Source: Megaustenia siamemsis
Taxonomy: Eukaryota; Mollusca; Gastropoda; Stylommatophora; Ariophantidae
Assembly: GCA_032433765.1 (NCBI GenBank)
Contig: JAVIAB010000041.1
Location: 80,810,428 to 80,874,427, forward strand
Direction: 5' to 3'
Length of the DNA: 64,000 nucleotides
The translations under genes were made by a program, and so were the position numbers. This document shows, in pieces, positions 48,558 through 58,580 of the stretch (positions are counted from its first letter, which is position 1; the number at the start of each line of letters is the position of its first letter). Below the pieces are notes generated by a model. The model had not been told where the DNA came from. It saw only the letters and a program-made list of their open reading frames with translations, and searched no databases.

Positions 48558-50876
48558 CTAGATACCTAACGGGAAAGTCGTCACATTGTCGTTGTGCACA
48601 CGGCGTTTGATGTAGAAATAAGAGAGAGAATTTCTATGTTGTGTATATGTATAGACACTCGATTTATATCGTTTAAAACCCACATTTTTCCCTCCCTGCG
48701 CCTGTTGTGTCTTGAGAACCTTCATAAATATATCTTTGTCTAGTTTATTGTGATGTTTGCTAAGCCCTTTAGTACTAGTTTTTGAGTAATCTCCAAAACA
48801 GTGGTATGTTTTACTACATAATGATACCATCCCATCCCCTTCGTACTCTAACTTAAATAAACCCGGGGTACGTTTATGGTACAATTTTGTTTTTTCGCAG
48901 TCTCGACAATCTACCTTAAATTTACCTTTACTCCTAACAAACTCCTCCCGATGAACCCTACAGGTCTCTGAGGGGAACCACTGATCGTACTCGTTATAAA
49001 AAGTTTCGAGTAAAGGCGGTCTAACTGCGTCAGCTAAACTAGGTTTACTTAACGCCAAATACAGACTGTCAGTGTCCATTTCACACAACTGAAAGTATGA
49101 TCTCTCTACGAACCGGTCTAAAAAATCGTAATAAAATTGCAACATCCGTAGCTTGGCGTATTGATATACAAAGTAGCCGATTTGTAGCGGAAGGTCCCAC
49201 CTCGTCGTCTTTTTTAACATTTCCACCTCGAATATATTCCCTACTCCTAAATCTGTCATATGTTTAAATAGGGGGTCGTTAACGAGCTTGGAAGCGGACT
49301 CACCCTCGCAGTACGCGACGTTCGAGTGTTTCGCTTTATCTGTGAGAGTTTTCCCGTACGCCGAATTCCCTAACAACTTCATGGTCTCCCCCGTAATGGA
49401 CTGCGTCTCATCTACATCCCCTTTTCGTCTGGCGTCGGATACGGTGTCCCCAAATTGTTTGAAACAACTAACAGGGTGGTATTCGATCACTTGGTAGATG
49501 TTGGTTACCTCTAGATCGTGATCCAAATACCATTTTAATAAGGGGGTGGCCAAAAGAATTTTCTTCCCGATATAACTACCTATCAGGGTACGTCTAGGGG
49601 TCGTCAATAATTTATTTTTCACGGCGTATTCCTTCATAAGCTCTCCTATATCGTCTCTACACACGTCTACGTTTTTAAATATGGGTGTCATTTCGCTAAA
49701 ATATTCCTTGAGAGAGTCGGGGACATGAATATCGCATTCTACCAGACCAAACAGCGTTTCGTCTTTAACAGCTTTCAAAATCTGCGCGACGGTTAGTGGT
49801 AATTTTTCCCGGGCATACGATGGTTTTGCTCTGGGGAGGGCTTGTTTAAGAAACGGAATAATTGTGCTATCGGTTTTCTTTAGCTCTTGCCACTCACATT
49901 CCCATATCTCAACCACGTCAACTCCAACGTCGTTGGTTAAATATTCGCGAATTTCCCGGGTCTTGTCGTATAGCTCGGACAAGGGTTTTTTGTTTATAGG
50001 GTTAACACCTTTGTGTTTTTCAGTGAGGTGACAGATATGCCCGTGCGTCAGACAACCATGATACTGCCAGACTTTATTATTAGCGGATAGGTTACTCTTT
50101 TGACAGAAGCCATCCACTCTAATCCTACGAGGTCCCAGTGGTACCTCACCCCCATTGTATTGAGTTCGCAACTCAATGTTGTGTTTGTGAGCTACCCACG
50201 TTAACCACTCTCTACTCTGCTGATCGTAATAATTAACTTTACGTTGTCTAAACCCGTCCTCAACTTTTCGTATAATTGGAAAGTCAGTGGGCATTTTCTG
50301 CATCAATGCCCAGAGATACAGAGCGTTTGCGTCGTAGCCTTTAAGACTCTCTACTACGTTTTCAGGATTACCTCTGATTCGAGTCTCGTCCTTCTCGTGG
50401 TGGCGATGAAAGATTATGCTCGGGCCACCCACTATATTATCTCTAAGTGTTTTATGAAGCTCTGCCTCGCGTTTACCGCATAACGAAAAGACTACGTTTT
50501 TAGGTATGGTGTTGAAGAGGTATCTTAACGTCACACCGGGGACTGAAATGGCGTCCTTAAACATATCTACACCTAAACCCGCGTAAAATTCGATCTGTTT
50601 CTCTAATGCGAGTAGGAAGGGCCCGACATCCTTGTTGTTATACCAAACAAGAAAATCTCTGAGAGTGGACATGTTATTGTCCGCCCATATCTTGTTACAA
50701 TACTCGTACTCTTCGTTTGAAATATTACAGTTTTTAAGCGTCGAAAAGAAGGCCTCATGAGGGGGGAGAGAGGTTTCGTCTAACTTTTTTAGATTCGTAA
50801 TATACTCGTAACAAAATACGCCTTTAGTCTCTTTAATCTTGTACGCCGCCAAGTATTTACTATAAGAGAACCCGGG
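48558..50876 (-). CDS. Protein-primed DNA polymerase B, polymerase part (after frame change)
   Basis: This frame carries the palm and thumb. Motif A is GYDANALYL (D199 counted from the ATG at 50927), motif B is KLLGNSAYGKT (517-527) and motif C is EMDTDS (D618 and D620). All catalytic residues are intact. A VDGF...HGC.THGHIC metal-binding-like insertion sits between motifs A and B. The local ATG at 50927 is out of context: the first 18 residues of this frame do not match the family, whereas residues from PGFSYSKYL onward do. It is therefore the continuation of the upstream frame (50870-53449) across a -1 shift. Such polymerases replicate linear genomes using a terminal protein as primer. Confidence 0.9.
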   Translation of the reverse strand, partial: PGFSYSKYLAAYKIKETKGVFCYEYITNLKKLDETSLPPHEAFFSTLKNCNISNEEYEYCNKIWADNNMSTLRDFLVWYNNKDVGPFLLALEKQIEFYAGLGVDMFKDAISVPGVTLRYLFNTIPKNVVFSLCGKREAELHKTLRDNIVGGPSIIFHRHHEKDETRIRGNPENVVESLKGYDANALYLWALMQKMPTDFPIIRKVEDGFRQRKVNYYDQQSREWLTWVAHKHNIELRTQYNGGEVPLGPRRIRVDGFCQKSNLSANNKVWQYHGCLTHGHICHLTEKHKGVNPINKKPLSELYDKTREIREYLTNDVGVDVVEIWECEWQELKKTDSTIIPFLKQALPRAKPSYAREKLPLTVAQILKAVKDETLFGLVECDIHVPDSLKEYFSEMTPIFKNVDVCRDDIGELMKEYAVKNKLLTTPRRTLIGSYIGKKILLATPLLKWYLDHDLEVTNIYQVIEYHPVSCFKQFGDTVSDARRKGDVDETQSITGETMKLLGNSAYGKTLTDKAKHSNVAYCEGESASKLVNDPLFKHMTDLGVGNIFEVEMLKKTTRWDLPLQIGYFVYQYAKLRMLQFYYDFLDRFVERSYFQLCEMDTDSLYLALSKPSLADAVRPPLLETFYNEYDQWFPSETCRVHREEFVRSKGKFKVDCRDCEKTKLYHKRTPGLFKLEYEGDGMVSLCSKTYHCFGDYSKTSTKGLSKHHNKLDKDIFMKVLKTQQAQGGKNVGFKRYKSSVYTYTQHRNSLSYFYIKRRVHNDNVTTFPLGI
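50870..50876 (-). other. Frame change in PolB at heptamer CCCGGGT
   Basis: On the minus strand the zero-frame codons read C-CCG-GGT, which has the X-XXY-YYZ form of a -1 slippery site. Family similarity passes from the zero frame to the -1 frame at this point. The alternatives are a single-base loss in the C/G run, or an assembly error. GC-rich heptamers are weak slippery sites, and I see no obvious strong pseudoknot nearby. Confidence 0.6.
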
Positions 50877-53449
50877 GCGAGATAATTTATAATATCTAAG
50901 AACTTTAGTCGACTGGTGGAGATGCACATAAAATTATTATTGCGCTTAACGATAAACTTGAAGGGCGATGTCACCCCTTTTTTAGTTTTGTTTTGTTTCG
51001 GCTCTTCTTCTTCTTCATCTTCTTCTTCATCGTCATCTTCTTCTTCATCATTTTTAAATTCTTCTTCATCGTCATCATTTTTTAATTCTTCTTCAACGTC
51101 ATCTTCTTCATCTTTTTCTTCATCATCTTCTTCGTTCGCTTTTTCTACTTTGTTCGCCCCAGCTACGAAATGTCTTATTAAATATGGTTTAATAACGTTT
51201 AAGTCATACTTTCCAGAGTTGAACCCTATAACGGGGAGCTCTTTCAAGTATGACTCGAGTTTCCCTATGAGGTCACTACAGTCACCCCTGTCTCTTAAAC
51301 TGTCAAAAACCTGTTTGAAACTGCCGCGTAAGATTATATACGCCCGTTTCGCTAATGTCTCTAGATAATCTATCATTTTACTCACTAATTTTTGAGAATC
51401 ACCTTCGCTCACAAAACATACCGGTTTCTCATAACCCGGAATATTACTGGCTACGGCACACGACATTGGAATATGTCTGGCTACATATTCGGTGACATTA
51501 CTAGTGTTTCCATCTGTCGTCGGTACATTACTAAAGTAACATTCATAATCGTACGTCGCTCTGTAGGGATACACGTAATTATTAGGAACTTCTATACCCC
51601 TATTAGCTATCGTTTCGAGTATACCCTCTTTGTTCCTATAAACTCCTCCGATATACTTGTCTTTTCGCTTATCCCCGGTACATGTCTTCTCGTGTCTTGT
51701 CATGCGGCGTAAACTTTTCCATAATTTTCCACATTTGGGACAAGAAAAAGCATGGGCCGCCTTATCTATGTCCGCTATATACATAAAATGTTCTTCGTAA
51801 AATAGAACTCGTAAGGTGTCGCTAAAAGTCGTACTACCTCTTAGCATTGGGGACAGGGCTTGGTCTTTGTCAAAAGCGAAGACGTCCACGTTAATACCGA
51901 AACACTTTTCTAGAGAGGGAATCTGCGCTAACGTTACACCGGGGAACTCGTCGTCTATATCTAACCCCTGATGGTCGTGCCACTGTTTCAGGAGATCGCT
52001 GGTGGGTCTGTGTAAGTGATTAAGTTTAGCGCCCCTAAATAACGCTACGCATCTAAAGAAACAGAGATTATCAGTATATGCTGGCCCGTTTATGTTATTT
52101 TGTAATGTATAAATGAATTTATTGTTTGTAATGTGTTGTGGCAGGTCGGTGGTTAGACACCCGATAGGATATTCTACGAAATTATAGTAATAGAACGAAG
52201 TGCTGGGAATGGTTTCAACGCTATATTTAGTGCTCGGTCTATTATGATTTGCGTGGTTTAAGGGGTCGCTATCTTGTAGTTGTGTGAGGAACCTATCAAA
52301 ATCTGCTCTGTTATTGATAACCATCGGAGTTGAAAGAATTAAACTATTATTGAAACTACTATGGAAAAACCGAAGGTCATTGTTTTCTTTATTCCTCAGG
52401 ATGAAATTGTGAGAATAATTTATTTTAAATCTACGTGTTTGGTTATTAAAGATGGGGTTTAGAATGTTTGCCCAGTTTGGGAGTAGCTGTGAATTTGGAT
52501 TATGAAAGACTGTGTGGACTGACAGATACCTATTATTATTACTATGTGACCTTATTGCAGACCAGTTGTCGACATAGACCTGTCTAACATCTGCTGGTAA
52601 ACTAGCTAAACTGTCTAATTCTAGATCCGTTCGCGCCTTCTTGCTGTGTTGACTCTCTATCGATTGTTCATTATTCCGCTTCCTCTTAATTGTTGGATCA
52701 GCTCTGGACTTTGAACAGGTCGTCGGTATCGAAGCTGATGAGGTGGCGGAGGTGGTTGATGGTGATGAGGTGGCGGAGGTTGATGCTGCTGATGCGGAGG
52801 TGGTTGACACTGCTGTTGTGGAGGTGGTTGATGGTGTTGATGGTCTTGTCGCGGATGCTGAGCTTGTACTTGGTGATATCGGTAGTTGGTGTTTATTTTT
52901 AATATGTGTTCTTAGATTGTCCTGTCTGTTAAATTCGCATACACATATAGGACACTGGTATGTCTGTTTATTGTGAACAGTGTCTACATGCCGATCTAGA
53001 TGGTTTTGGGTAGTAAATATTTTCCCGCAGTCTTTACACGAGTATTTAGTATTAATGTGTACAGATGATATGTGCTCTGTACTGTTACTAGGTGTAGACT
53101 GGTCACCCCCACGAGTGTTATCTACTCGGGGTTTTTTTCTAGAGTGTTGTTGTTCTTCATCCCCGGTCTCTGCAACATTGTTGTCTGTTGCAGAGAATAC
53201 TGTCGGGGCCCTTGATGATGCCGGTGCTGGTGCCGGTGATATAGATGCATATGCTGTGTGTTTCTTCGCCACATGTTTGGTAAGATTTGTGGATCTTGTA
53301 AAGATGCACCCGCATATAGGACACGGGTATCTCTGTTGGTCGTGCGCACTATCTACGTGTCTGGCTAGAGCATCCCGACGTGTGAAGCTTTTCCCACACG
53401 TTTCACACACGTGGCGTGGTCTGCTTACAAGTTCGTTACGAGAGGCCAT
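50870..53449 (-). CDS. Protein-primed DNA polymerase B, zinc-finger, OTU-like and exonuclease part
   Basis: About 860 residues precede the frame change. Four C2H2 fingers occupy residues 15-36, 43-64, 138-159 and 166-187, followed by a Ser/Thr/Ala-rich linker (192-245) and a basic KRKRNN. DNLCFFRC (D460, C463) with H554 resembles an OTU-like cysteine-protease core, and a C2HC motif lies at 570-590. The exonuclease has Exo I YDYE (634-636) and Exo II GFNSGKYD (742-749). A roughly 47-residue almost purely Asp/Glu tract (772-818) sits between Exo II and the next conserved block and appears to be a lineage-specific expansion. The start is the first ATG after a simple-repeat promoter region. Confidence 0.9.
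51000..51140. repeat. (TCTTCTTCA)n low-complexity tract in PolB
   Basis: TCTTCTTCATCTTCTTCTTC-type sequence encodes the Asp/Glu-rich insert on the minus strand. It is an in-frame trinucleotide-like expansion within the exonuclease region. Confidence 0.85.
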
Positions 53450-53821
53450 CTGTCAACGAGATAAAACCACGCATTTAGTGTGCGTACCAAATATACATTG
53501 AAATAGTATACATATATAACATGCGCTCGCACACGCACGCGCGCGCGCACACACACACACAAATACATACATGCACGCACACATACTATATGTTACTAGA
53601 CAGTTATTAGTTATCGACCACTTCATTAGCACACCTAACCTCACCAGCTCTCATGTCTTACACCATCCCCGTACAACTCAAAACTCATCCACCACTCCTA
53701 CTATCATACACGCTATAGCCAGATATGACTCATTCCTCCGCTTTCGCTTGTTTATTATAACTGTCTTTCAGCGTCTACCACCGCTATATCAGACCGTTTC
53801 AAATCTTTCTTTCTTTTCTTT

Positions 53822-53864
<43 letters not shown>

Positions 53865-53871
53865 CTCTCTT

Positions 53872-53902
<31 letters not shown>

Positions 53903-54187
53903 AGCTCTCCCTTATCAGTAGTTTAATCTTTCCACTCAAAACACATTATCAACATCTACGTACTTATTACTTAACTAAAACACGCATCCATTAACAGTTA
54001 GTTTTAAATATTATATTTTGTCGGTGAGCGGGTATCTAGGAGTTTACTCAAGCTTTTATTGACATATTTGAGTCTCTATCCCACTCATGTTCATATCACT
54101 ATCATAACCATACCACTTTTACAATATGTGTACTAACGCGACTGGAACTATAAGATTCATGGAACTTAATACATCGCTCAGTTTGTG

Positions 54188-54194
54188 TGACTCA
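54188..54194. promoter_or_regulatory. AP-1 consensus TGACTCA
   Basis: A perfect AP-1 site 16 bases before the p53-type element. A 7-mer alone is weak evidence; the clustering is what makes it notable. Confidence 0.4.
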
Positions 54195-54210
54195 CGCGTA
54201 ATGTATAGCC

Positions 54211-54230
54211 GAACATGTCCAGACATGTTT
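54211..54230. promoter_or_regulatory. Perfect p53 response element upstream of the Bcl-2-like gene
   Basis: GAACATGTCCAGACATGTTT consists of two RRRCWWGYYY half-sites with zero spacer, matching the p53-family consensus at all 20 positions. The first half-site, GAACATGTCC, is the same as in the well-known p21 promoter site. It ends 47 bases before the ATG of the Bcl-2-like gene. Under equal base frequencies an exact contiguous match is expected about once per 16.8 million positions. Confidence 0.75.
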
Positions 54231-54277
54231 CACATTATTGATTTCACATACCACGCGCGCTTCTGACTTTATCTTAT

Positions 54278-54799
54278 ATGGATTCGAAAATGACTAGTTC
54301 TGATTGTAAAATGTGTGTGGCTACAATTTCGAACGAAATTGTGGTATTAGCTGTTGATATTATCCACACTTACGATAAGACTAAAAAGAAGCTTTCCCCG
54401 TTTTATAAATCAATGGCTAAACTAGTCTATACGGTATCAGAGAGATATGACTCGTTATTCGCTGTTATGACTTTGGGAGTCGGTGATAAGGATATTTACA
54501 CCTCGTTTGCGACCATTGTGGTTTATATGGTTTCAGATGGAATTTTAAACTGTGGGCGCCTCGTGGTTATTTATACGCTGGCTTATCGGTTAATTAAGAA
54601 CCATGTCAAAGACTTTTACGATTCTGATACAGATATATCTTCTCTGGAAAAAAACTTCGCTTTCTTTGCCGGGATGTTTATCGGTGGATTATTCGGAGAC
54701 TGGTTTGTGAATAACGGTGGTTGGAAAAAGTTCCTAGACTTCTCTAACGAAAAGGATACGACGAGGTGGACTCTATTTCGTAACATCTTTGCTCTGTGA
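54278..54799 (+). CDS. Bcl-2 family apoptosis regulator carried by the Polinton
   Basis: This 173-residue protein has the Bcl-2 layout. The BH1 motif is at about 83-103 (SDGILNCGRLVVIYTLAYRL; the canonical NWGR reads NCGR at 91-94). A hydrophobic central hairpin follows (FFAGMFIGGLFGDWF, about 129-143), with BH2 at about 142-153 (WFVNNGGWKKFL). A weak BH3-like segment lies around 49-56 and a BH4-like amphipathic helix at about 19-33. There is no hydrophobic C-terminal anchor, so it may be cytosolic or recruited by partners. Bcl-2 proteins control mitochondrial outer-membrane permeability; virus-carried copies usually block apoptosis, so this one is probably pro-survival. It is intronless and intact, has its own AATAAA, and lies between PolB and the right TIR, the accessory-gene position. 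Similarity is judged from motifs; pro- or anti-apoptotic activity is inference. Confidence 0.86.
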   Translation: MDSKMTSSDCKMCVATISNEIVVLAVDIIHTYDKTKKKLSPFYKSMAKLVYTVSERYDSLFAVMTLGVGDKDIYTSFATIVVYMVSDGILNCGRLVVIYTLAYRLIKNHVKDFYDSDTDISSLEKNFAFFAGMFIGGLFGDWFVNNGGWKKFLDFSNEKDTTRWTLFRNIFAL

Positions 54800-54853
54800 C
54801 CGTTACGACACTTACCGAACACGTTCCTATATGTTACGAAATTCATTTCCATT

Positions 54854-54873
54854 AATAAAACTATGATAATAAA
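54854..54873 (+). terminator. Polyadenylation signals of the Bcl-2-like gene
   Basis: AATAAA at 54854-54859 and again at 54868-54873, starting 55 bases after the stop. 54874-55170 contains no further gene. Confidence 0.65.
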
Positions 54874-55170
54874 CACACATTGTTATGTATTTTAAGCAAA
54901 ATTTCAACTTACCTGTATTCTTATAATGTTGGTTTTTTTAAGGCTGGTTCTCCTAGCTTCTCCGACGGACTTTCAGTATAACACCTGTGGTTATCTGGTG
55001 TTAGATTTACAGCTCTGGTAGGATAATATCAGTGAGGCTCTTTTGGTAGGTTTACAGTTATGGAAACGTATCTAGCAGTGTTATCGCTGTGGGTACCTCG
55101 TGGTTGACTGCCCGACCGACGCTAGTCGAATGAATATATTAAATCGTGTACGCGCCTTTTTTACATAACT

Positions 55171-55790
55171 ACTTGTTGCGTTTCGCGCTGGAGACAATAA
55201 TCAATAAACTCACGCGCGTACAGAATTGATTGGATCATTATGTGCCACGGTAGGAGAAAATGACTGTCCGTTTATACCGCCAGCAAGATTTGCCAATATA
55301 TATGTATGTATATACACCTACTTACGGTCCCTATCTTAAATACGGGGCCCATTTACGTCCACCTAGATATAATAACTATTAATTTATTACTATTATATGT
55401 ATAAATGCTCACCATATATATGAAATAACTAACGTATCACTACTCCCTAATATGGTAGTTTCACTTCCGGAGTGGGCGTGGTCTATAGCCGGACAACATA
55501 CACACACACTAGCTCCTATTGGAAGTCACTTTGGCGGGAAACACTGATGTCCAATACATGAGTCATTAATTATCTCCCCTACTATCCCCTTCATGCACTA
55601 TACAAGCCCTATACATATATACATATATATCATAACAGAAGCTCCACCACCTTCCACCACCTTCCACCATGGGAAAGTGGTGGTATCCTACTATATAACT
55701 CTTGTACTTAAAGATACTGGACTTCGTAGGGTATACCCTATTCTTTGTCTTTGTATCCAAGTCCGACCATTGTGTCCACGACCTACTACT
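55171..55790 (-). repeat. Polinton right terminal inverted repeat (620 bp)
   Basis: Complement of 40609-41228, exactly the same length, ending ...CCTACTACT. Outside it comes AACAAC. Confidence 0.96.
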
Positions 55791-55796
55791 AACAAC
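55791..55796. repeat. Polinton target-site duplication, right (AACAAC)
   Basis: Identical to 40603-40608. Confidence 0.93.
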
Positions 55797-56841
55797 AATA
55801 ATTAAATTATTCAATTACTTCTCTATATATACTGTACGAACGGAGCGATTAAAAGAATTTTGTGAGTTCGTGGAATTAGAGTATCATGCATTATTGTCAC
55901 ACACAAAAACAAGGTGGTTATCACTTTTAGCTGCAGTAGACAGAGTATTAAAATTGTATGACGCCCTGCAATCATTCTTCTTATCTGAAGAAAAAGCACC
56001 TAAAGTTTTGCTAACATTATTTCAAAATCCGTTAAGCGAGCCATATCTATGGTTTGACCATAGTCAGATGAGCGTGTTTGAAAGACAAATACTTAAGTCG
56101 GAAAAGACTGATATCAGTGTAATAGAGGTAGCAGTAATTTTGAAGGATACCCTCAGGTTAATAAATGAACGTAAAGAAGAAAGATTTATCCCTATAAAGG
56201 TGAAGTCTATTCTTAAAAGAATAGAAAATGAAGTGTCGACAGATGATATTCAGAAACTTTATGCTGAGGTGGATGAATTTTATGAAACAGCGGCCGCTTA
56301 TTTGCAAAAGTGGATGACGCATTTGAATGAATTTTCCACCATCTTTACTTGGATGCTACTAGACTCTAAACCAGAATGGACTGCAGTTCAGGGAACATTA
56401 ATGTTTCTACAAGACAAAGGTGTGTCAATAGATGATTCATTGTTGTTTGATCAGTTCACATATTTGAAAGAGTTTATTGAATTAGAACTTTGTAAAAATG
56501 GAGATAGATGGAATAGTAAATCATGTCAGGAGAAATGGACGTTTTTCTTAAGACAATGTAAATGTGCGGATCGGTATTCCCAGTTATTACATTTATGTGA
56601 ATTCATCTTCAGCGTTCCAGGACACAATGCTAATGTGGAAAGAATATTTTCTTTAATGAATGTGCAGTGGACAGATGAACGAAATCGGTTGCACGTAGCA
56701 ACTGTTGAAGCAATAATGAAATGTGTGTTTAATTATAAACTTAGCTGCACCGAGTTTTATGACTACGTAATCCAGCGACAAGATCTTCTCACTCAGAGTC
56801 TGAAGTCAGACAAATATGAGATGCAGCCGACACCAACTTAA
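55797..56841 (+). pseudogene. Inner hAT transposase, 3' part
   Basis: Continuation of the frame begun at 39755. It covers the helical insertion domain (HTKTRWLSLLAAVDRVL) and the C-terminal hAT dimerisation region (FSVPGHNANVERIFSLMNVQWTDERNRL), with a stop at 56841. No internal stop is seen. With the 5' part it makes a complete hAT transposase interrupted only by the Polinton. Confidence 0.88.
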
Positions 56842-57059
56842 GAAGCTGGAAATCAAGGTAAACATTTTTTTTATTAATTAAAAAAATTACTGGTACATGT
56901 ATTAGAATTATAATGTAATAATAATTAGTCTATGTGTGTGCTATCTCTGACTTTTCCTATGGCTATTATGCTTTACATGATGTGTCCCGCTTTCGCGTCT
57001 AAAAAAGTACCATTTGTCCCGCTTTCTGCTTCGAAGGTTCTGGCAACCCTAGTTTGATA

Positions 57060-58580
57060 ATAAATGTGTGTACACAGTTCGTTAACCATCGCTGTAGATC
57101 AAGTCTTTATTCCCTGGCTTCGTTAGCAACAATGGAAGCTAATGACCTTACTTGTGCAGCCGGTTGGTTTGGGACAAATTGTACGTTACAATGTCACTGC
57201 TATAATGGCTTAGTTTGTGACAAAACTACAGGGACATGCCCAAACAATGACAGTTGTCAGCACAAAATTTTCGCACCCCATTGTCAGTACTTGGATTTTA
57301 TTTGCAAATATGCCCAAAAAGCTGAACCTACTTTCCTGTTTGATGGCAACGACACCTCATGTAATCCGGACACAGATTCTATATCAGTTGAGGCAACTCT
57401 CAATCAATCTTTGCCGTGCTCCTGATTTAGGATTTATGCGAATGACTTAAAATATCCGGACAGTTTCACGATAAAACTGAATGGTTCTGCCTCATGTAAC
57501 AATGTATCAAGGTTTGTAGTTAGTCCGCACGAGATTGATGCCTTCTGCTCTGGGGCTGGTCTGATCAACAAGTTACGGATTGAAAGGGCGATAGTTGCAA
57601 ATATCTGCTCCAACTACATTGGCGGGGGTCGGAAACTGGCTCTCAAACAGAACACAAACCAGACCGATTTAATGCACAAAACATTTGATGCTTGTTATAC
57701 AGGAGACGGATGTGGACCAGAGGCCGCAGTTAATGGCAAAACAAAGACCAATCTCTATGACAATGACTGCACACACACACAATGGAGAAGTGGAACCAAT
57801 TCTGTTTACTGGTATCTGAACTTTGCAACGCCCCAGAAGACTCACATAATTCGAATCTATCATCGAGCTAGCACTATGATTCGGGTAAAGAATGACACTC
57901 TAAAGGCTTTCTCTGACAGTGGCGGAGTAGTGTTCCAGTATAATGATATATCCTACCCTAATTTATCTGTGAACACTATTGTAGTCAAAACACAAACGTC
58001 AATGGCACACATTAAGATTGAGTTCTCACCGACCATTTCGCAGACCGACAGTGCACTGACGGTATGTGAGGTGCAAACATTTACAGACACCTATTGTCTG
58101 GACGAGCATTCTTGTCATTTTGTGCAGTGTGTAGTGGGTGTAGTAAAGGCTGCAATGTCATCATCGGTACTTGTCACGGCTACTGTTCACATGGGATCTT
58201 TGGACACGACTGTTCCGGGTCTTGTCTCAGTGTCTGTCCTTTATTTGAGGAAAAATCTGGAAAATGCCTACATTGTAAACATCTTGGCTATACCTGTAAT
58301 GACACTTGTCCAGATGATAATTTTGGGCTACAGTGCGAACAGATGTGTTCTGATGGCTGTGACATCATATGTACTCTCAAATGTCCGGACAACTGTTTCA
58401 ACGACACCTGTTAACAGTCGATCGGGAATCTGTACATGCAAGAGAACGTTCTATGGGTCAGACTGCACTCTCAAAACTCCGGACAACTGTTTAACGAAAC
58501 CTGTGATTCCCACGTTCAGAAGAGTCTGCCGACTACAACAAGCCCAAGCATGTGGGCACTTTAATGTGTTTCTGTGCTAG
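57060..58580 (+). pseudogene. EGF-like / F-type-lectin-like extracellular protein, intronless pseudogene
   Basis: 57138-57423 encodes an EGF-like start (LTCAAGWFGTNCTLQCHC) and the beginning of a galactose-binding-like domain, ending at a stop near 57424. The frame resumes through a fucolectin/discoidin-like segment (ACYTGDGCGPEAAVNGKTKTN, WRSGTNSVYWYLNF, IIRIYHRA, ALTVCEVQTF) at 57670-58085. A frame change near 58094-58120 leads to further EGF-like Cys repeats (GIFGHDCSGSC, NFGLQCEQMC). Such EGF plus F5/8- or F-lectin-type receptors are abundant in molluscs. The lack of introns over 1.4 kb and the flanking target duplication suggest a retrocopy. Its leader matches the insertion at 1920. Confidence 0.65.

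Larger units (their letters stand above)
53450..54277. promoter_or_regulatory. Divergent promoter region between PolB and the Bcl-2-like gene
   Basis: 828 bases without a gene. It contains a CA/CG-rich purine-pyrimidine tract (53522-53575), a (TTTC)n(TC)n tract (53806-53911) and, next to the Bcl-2-like start, an AP-1 consensus and a p53-type element. It probably drives both genes. Confidence 0.6.
40609..55790. mobile_element. Complete Polinton/Maverick (adintovirus-like) element, 15,182 bp
   Basis: It has terminal AG...CT dinucleotides, a 6-bp target duplication and 620-bp inverted repeats. It carries the hallmark set: protein-primed PolB, chromodomain integrase, packaging ATPase, adenain-like protease, and major and minor capsid proteins. 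Nine genes run rightward (41389-48155), PolB runs leftward (53449-48558) and a Bcl-2-like gene runs rightward by the right TIR. All frames except PolB are intact, and the two TIRs differ at only two positions. This is a young insertion and possibly a recently mobile or viral genome. Confidence 0.97.
39062..57051 (+). mobile_element. Inner hAT transposon (BED-finger), split by the Polinton
   Basis: The 11-bp inverted termini TAGGGTTGCCA start at 39062 and their complement ends at 57051. The identical 8-mers GTTTGATA flank them at 39054-39061 and 57052-57059, the hAT-type target duplication. Without the Polinton and one of its target duplications the element is about 2.8 kb. Both ends carry clustered TGTCCCGCTTT words (39074, 39092, 39119 and 39150; 56982 and 57013), all in the same orientation, probable transposase-binding subterminal repeats. 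Confidence 0.93.

Noticed and set aside
50879..50927. Independent start of the polymerase at the ATG at 50927
   Set aside because: The first residues of that frame do not match the family, whereas the upstream frame does up to the heptamer.
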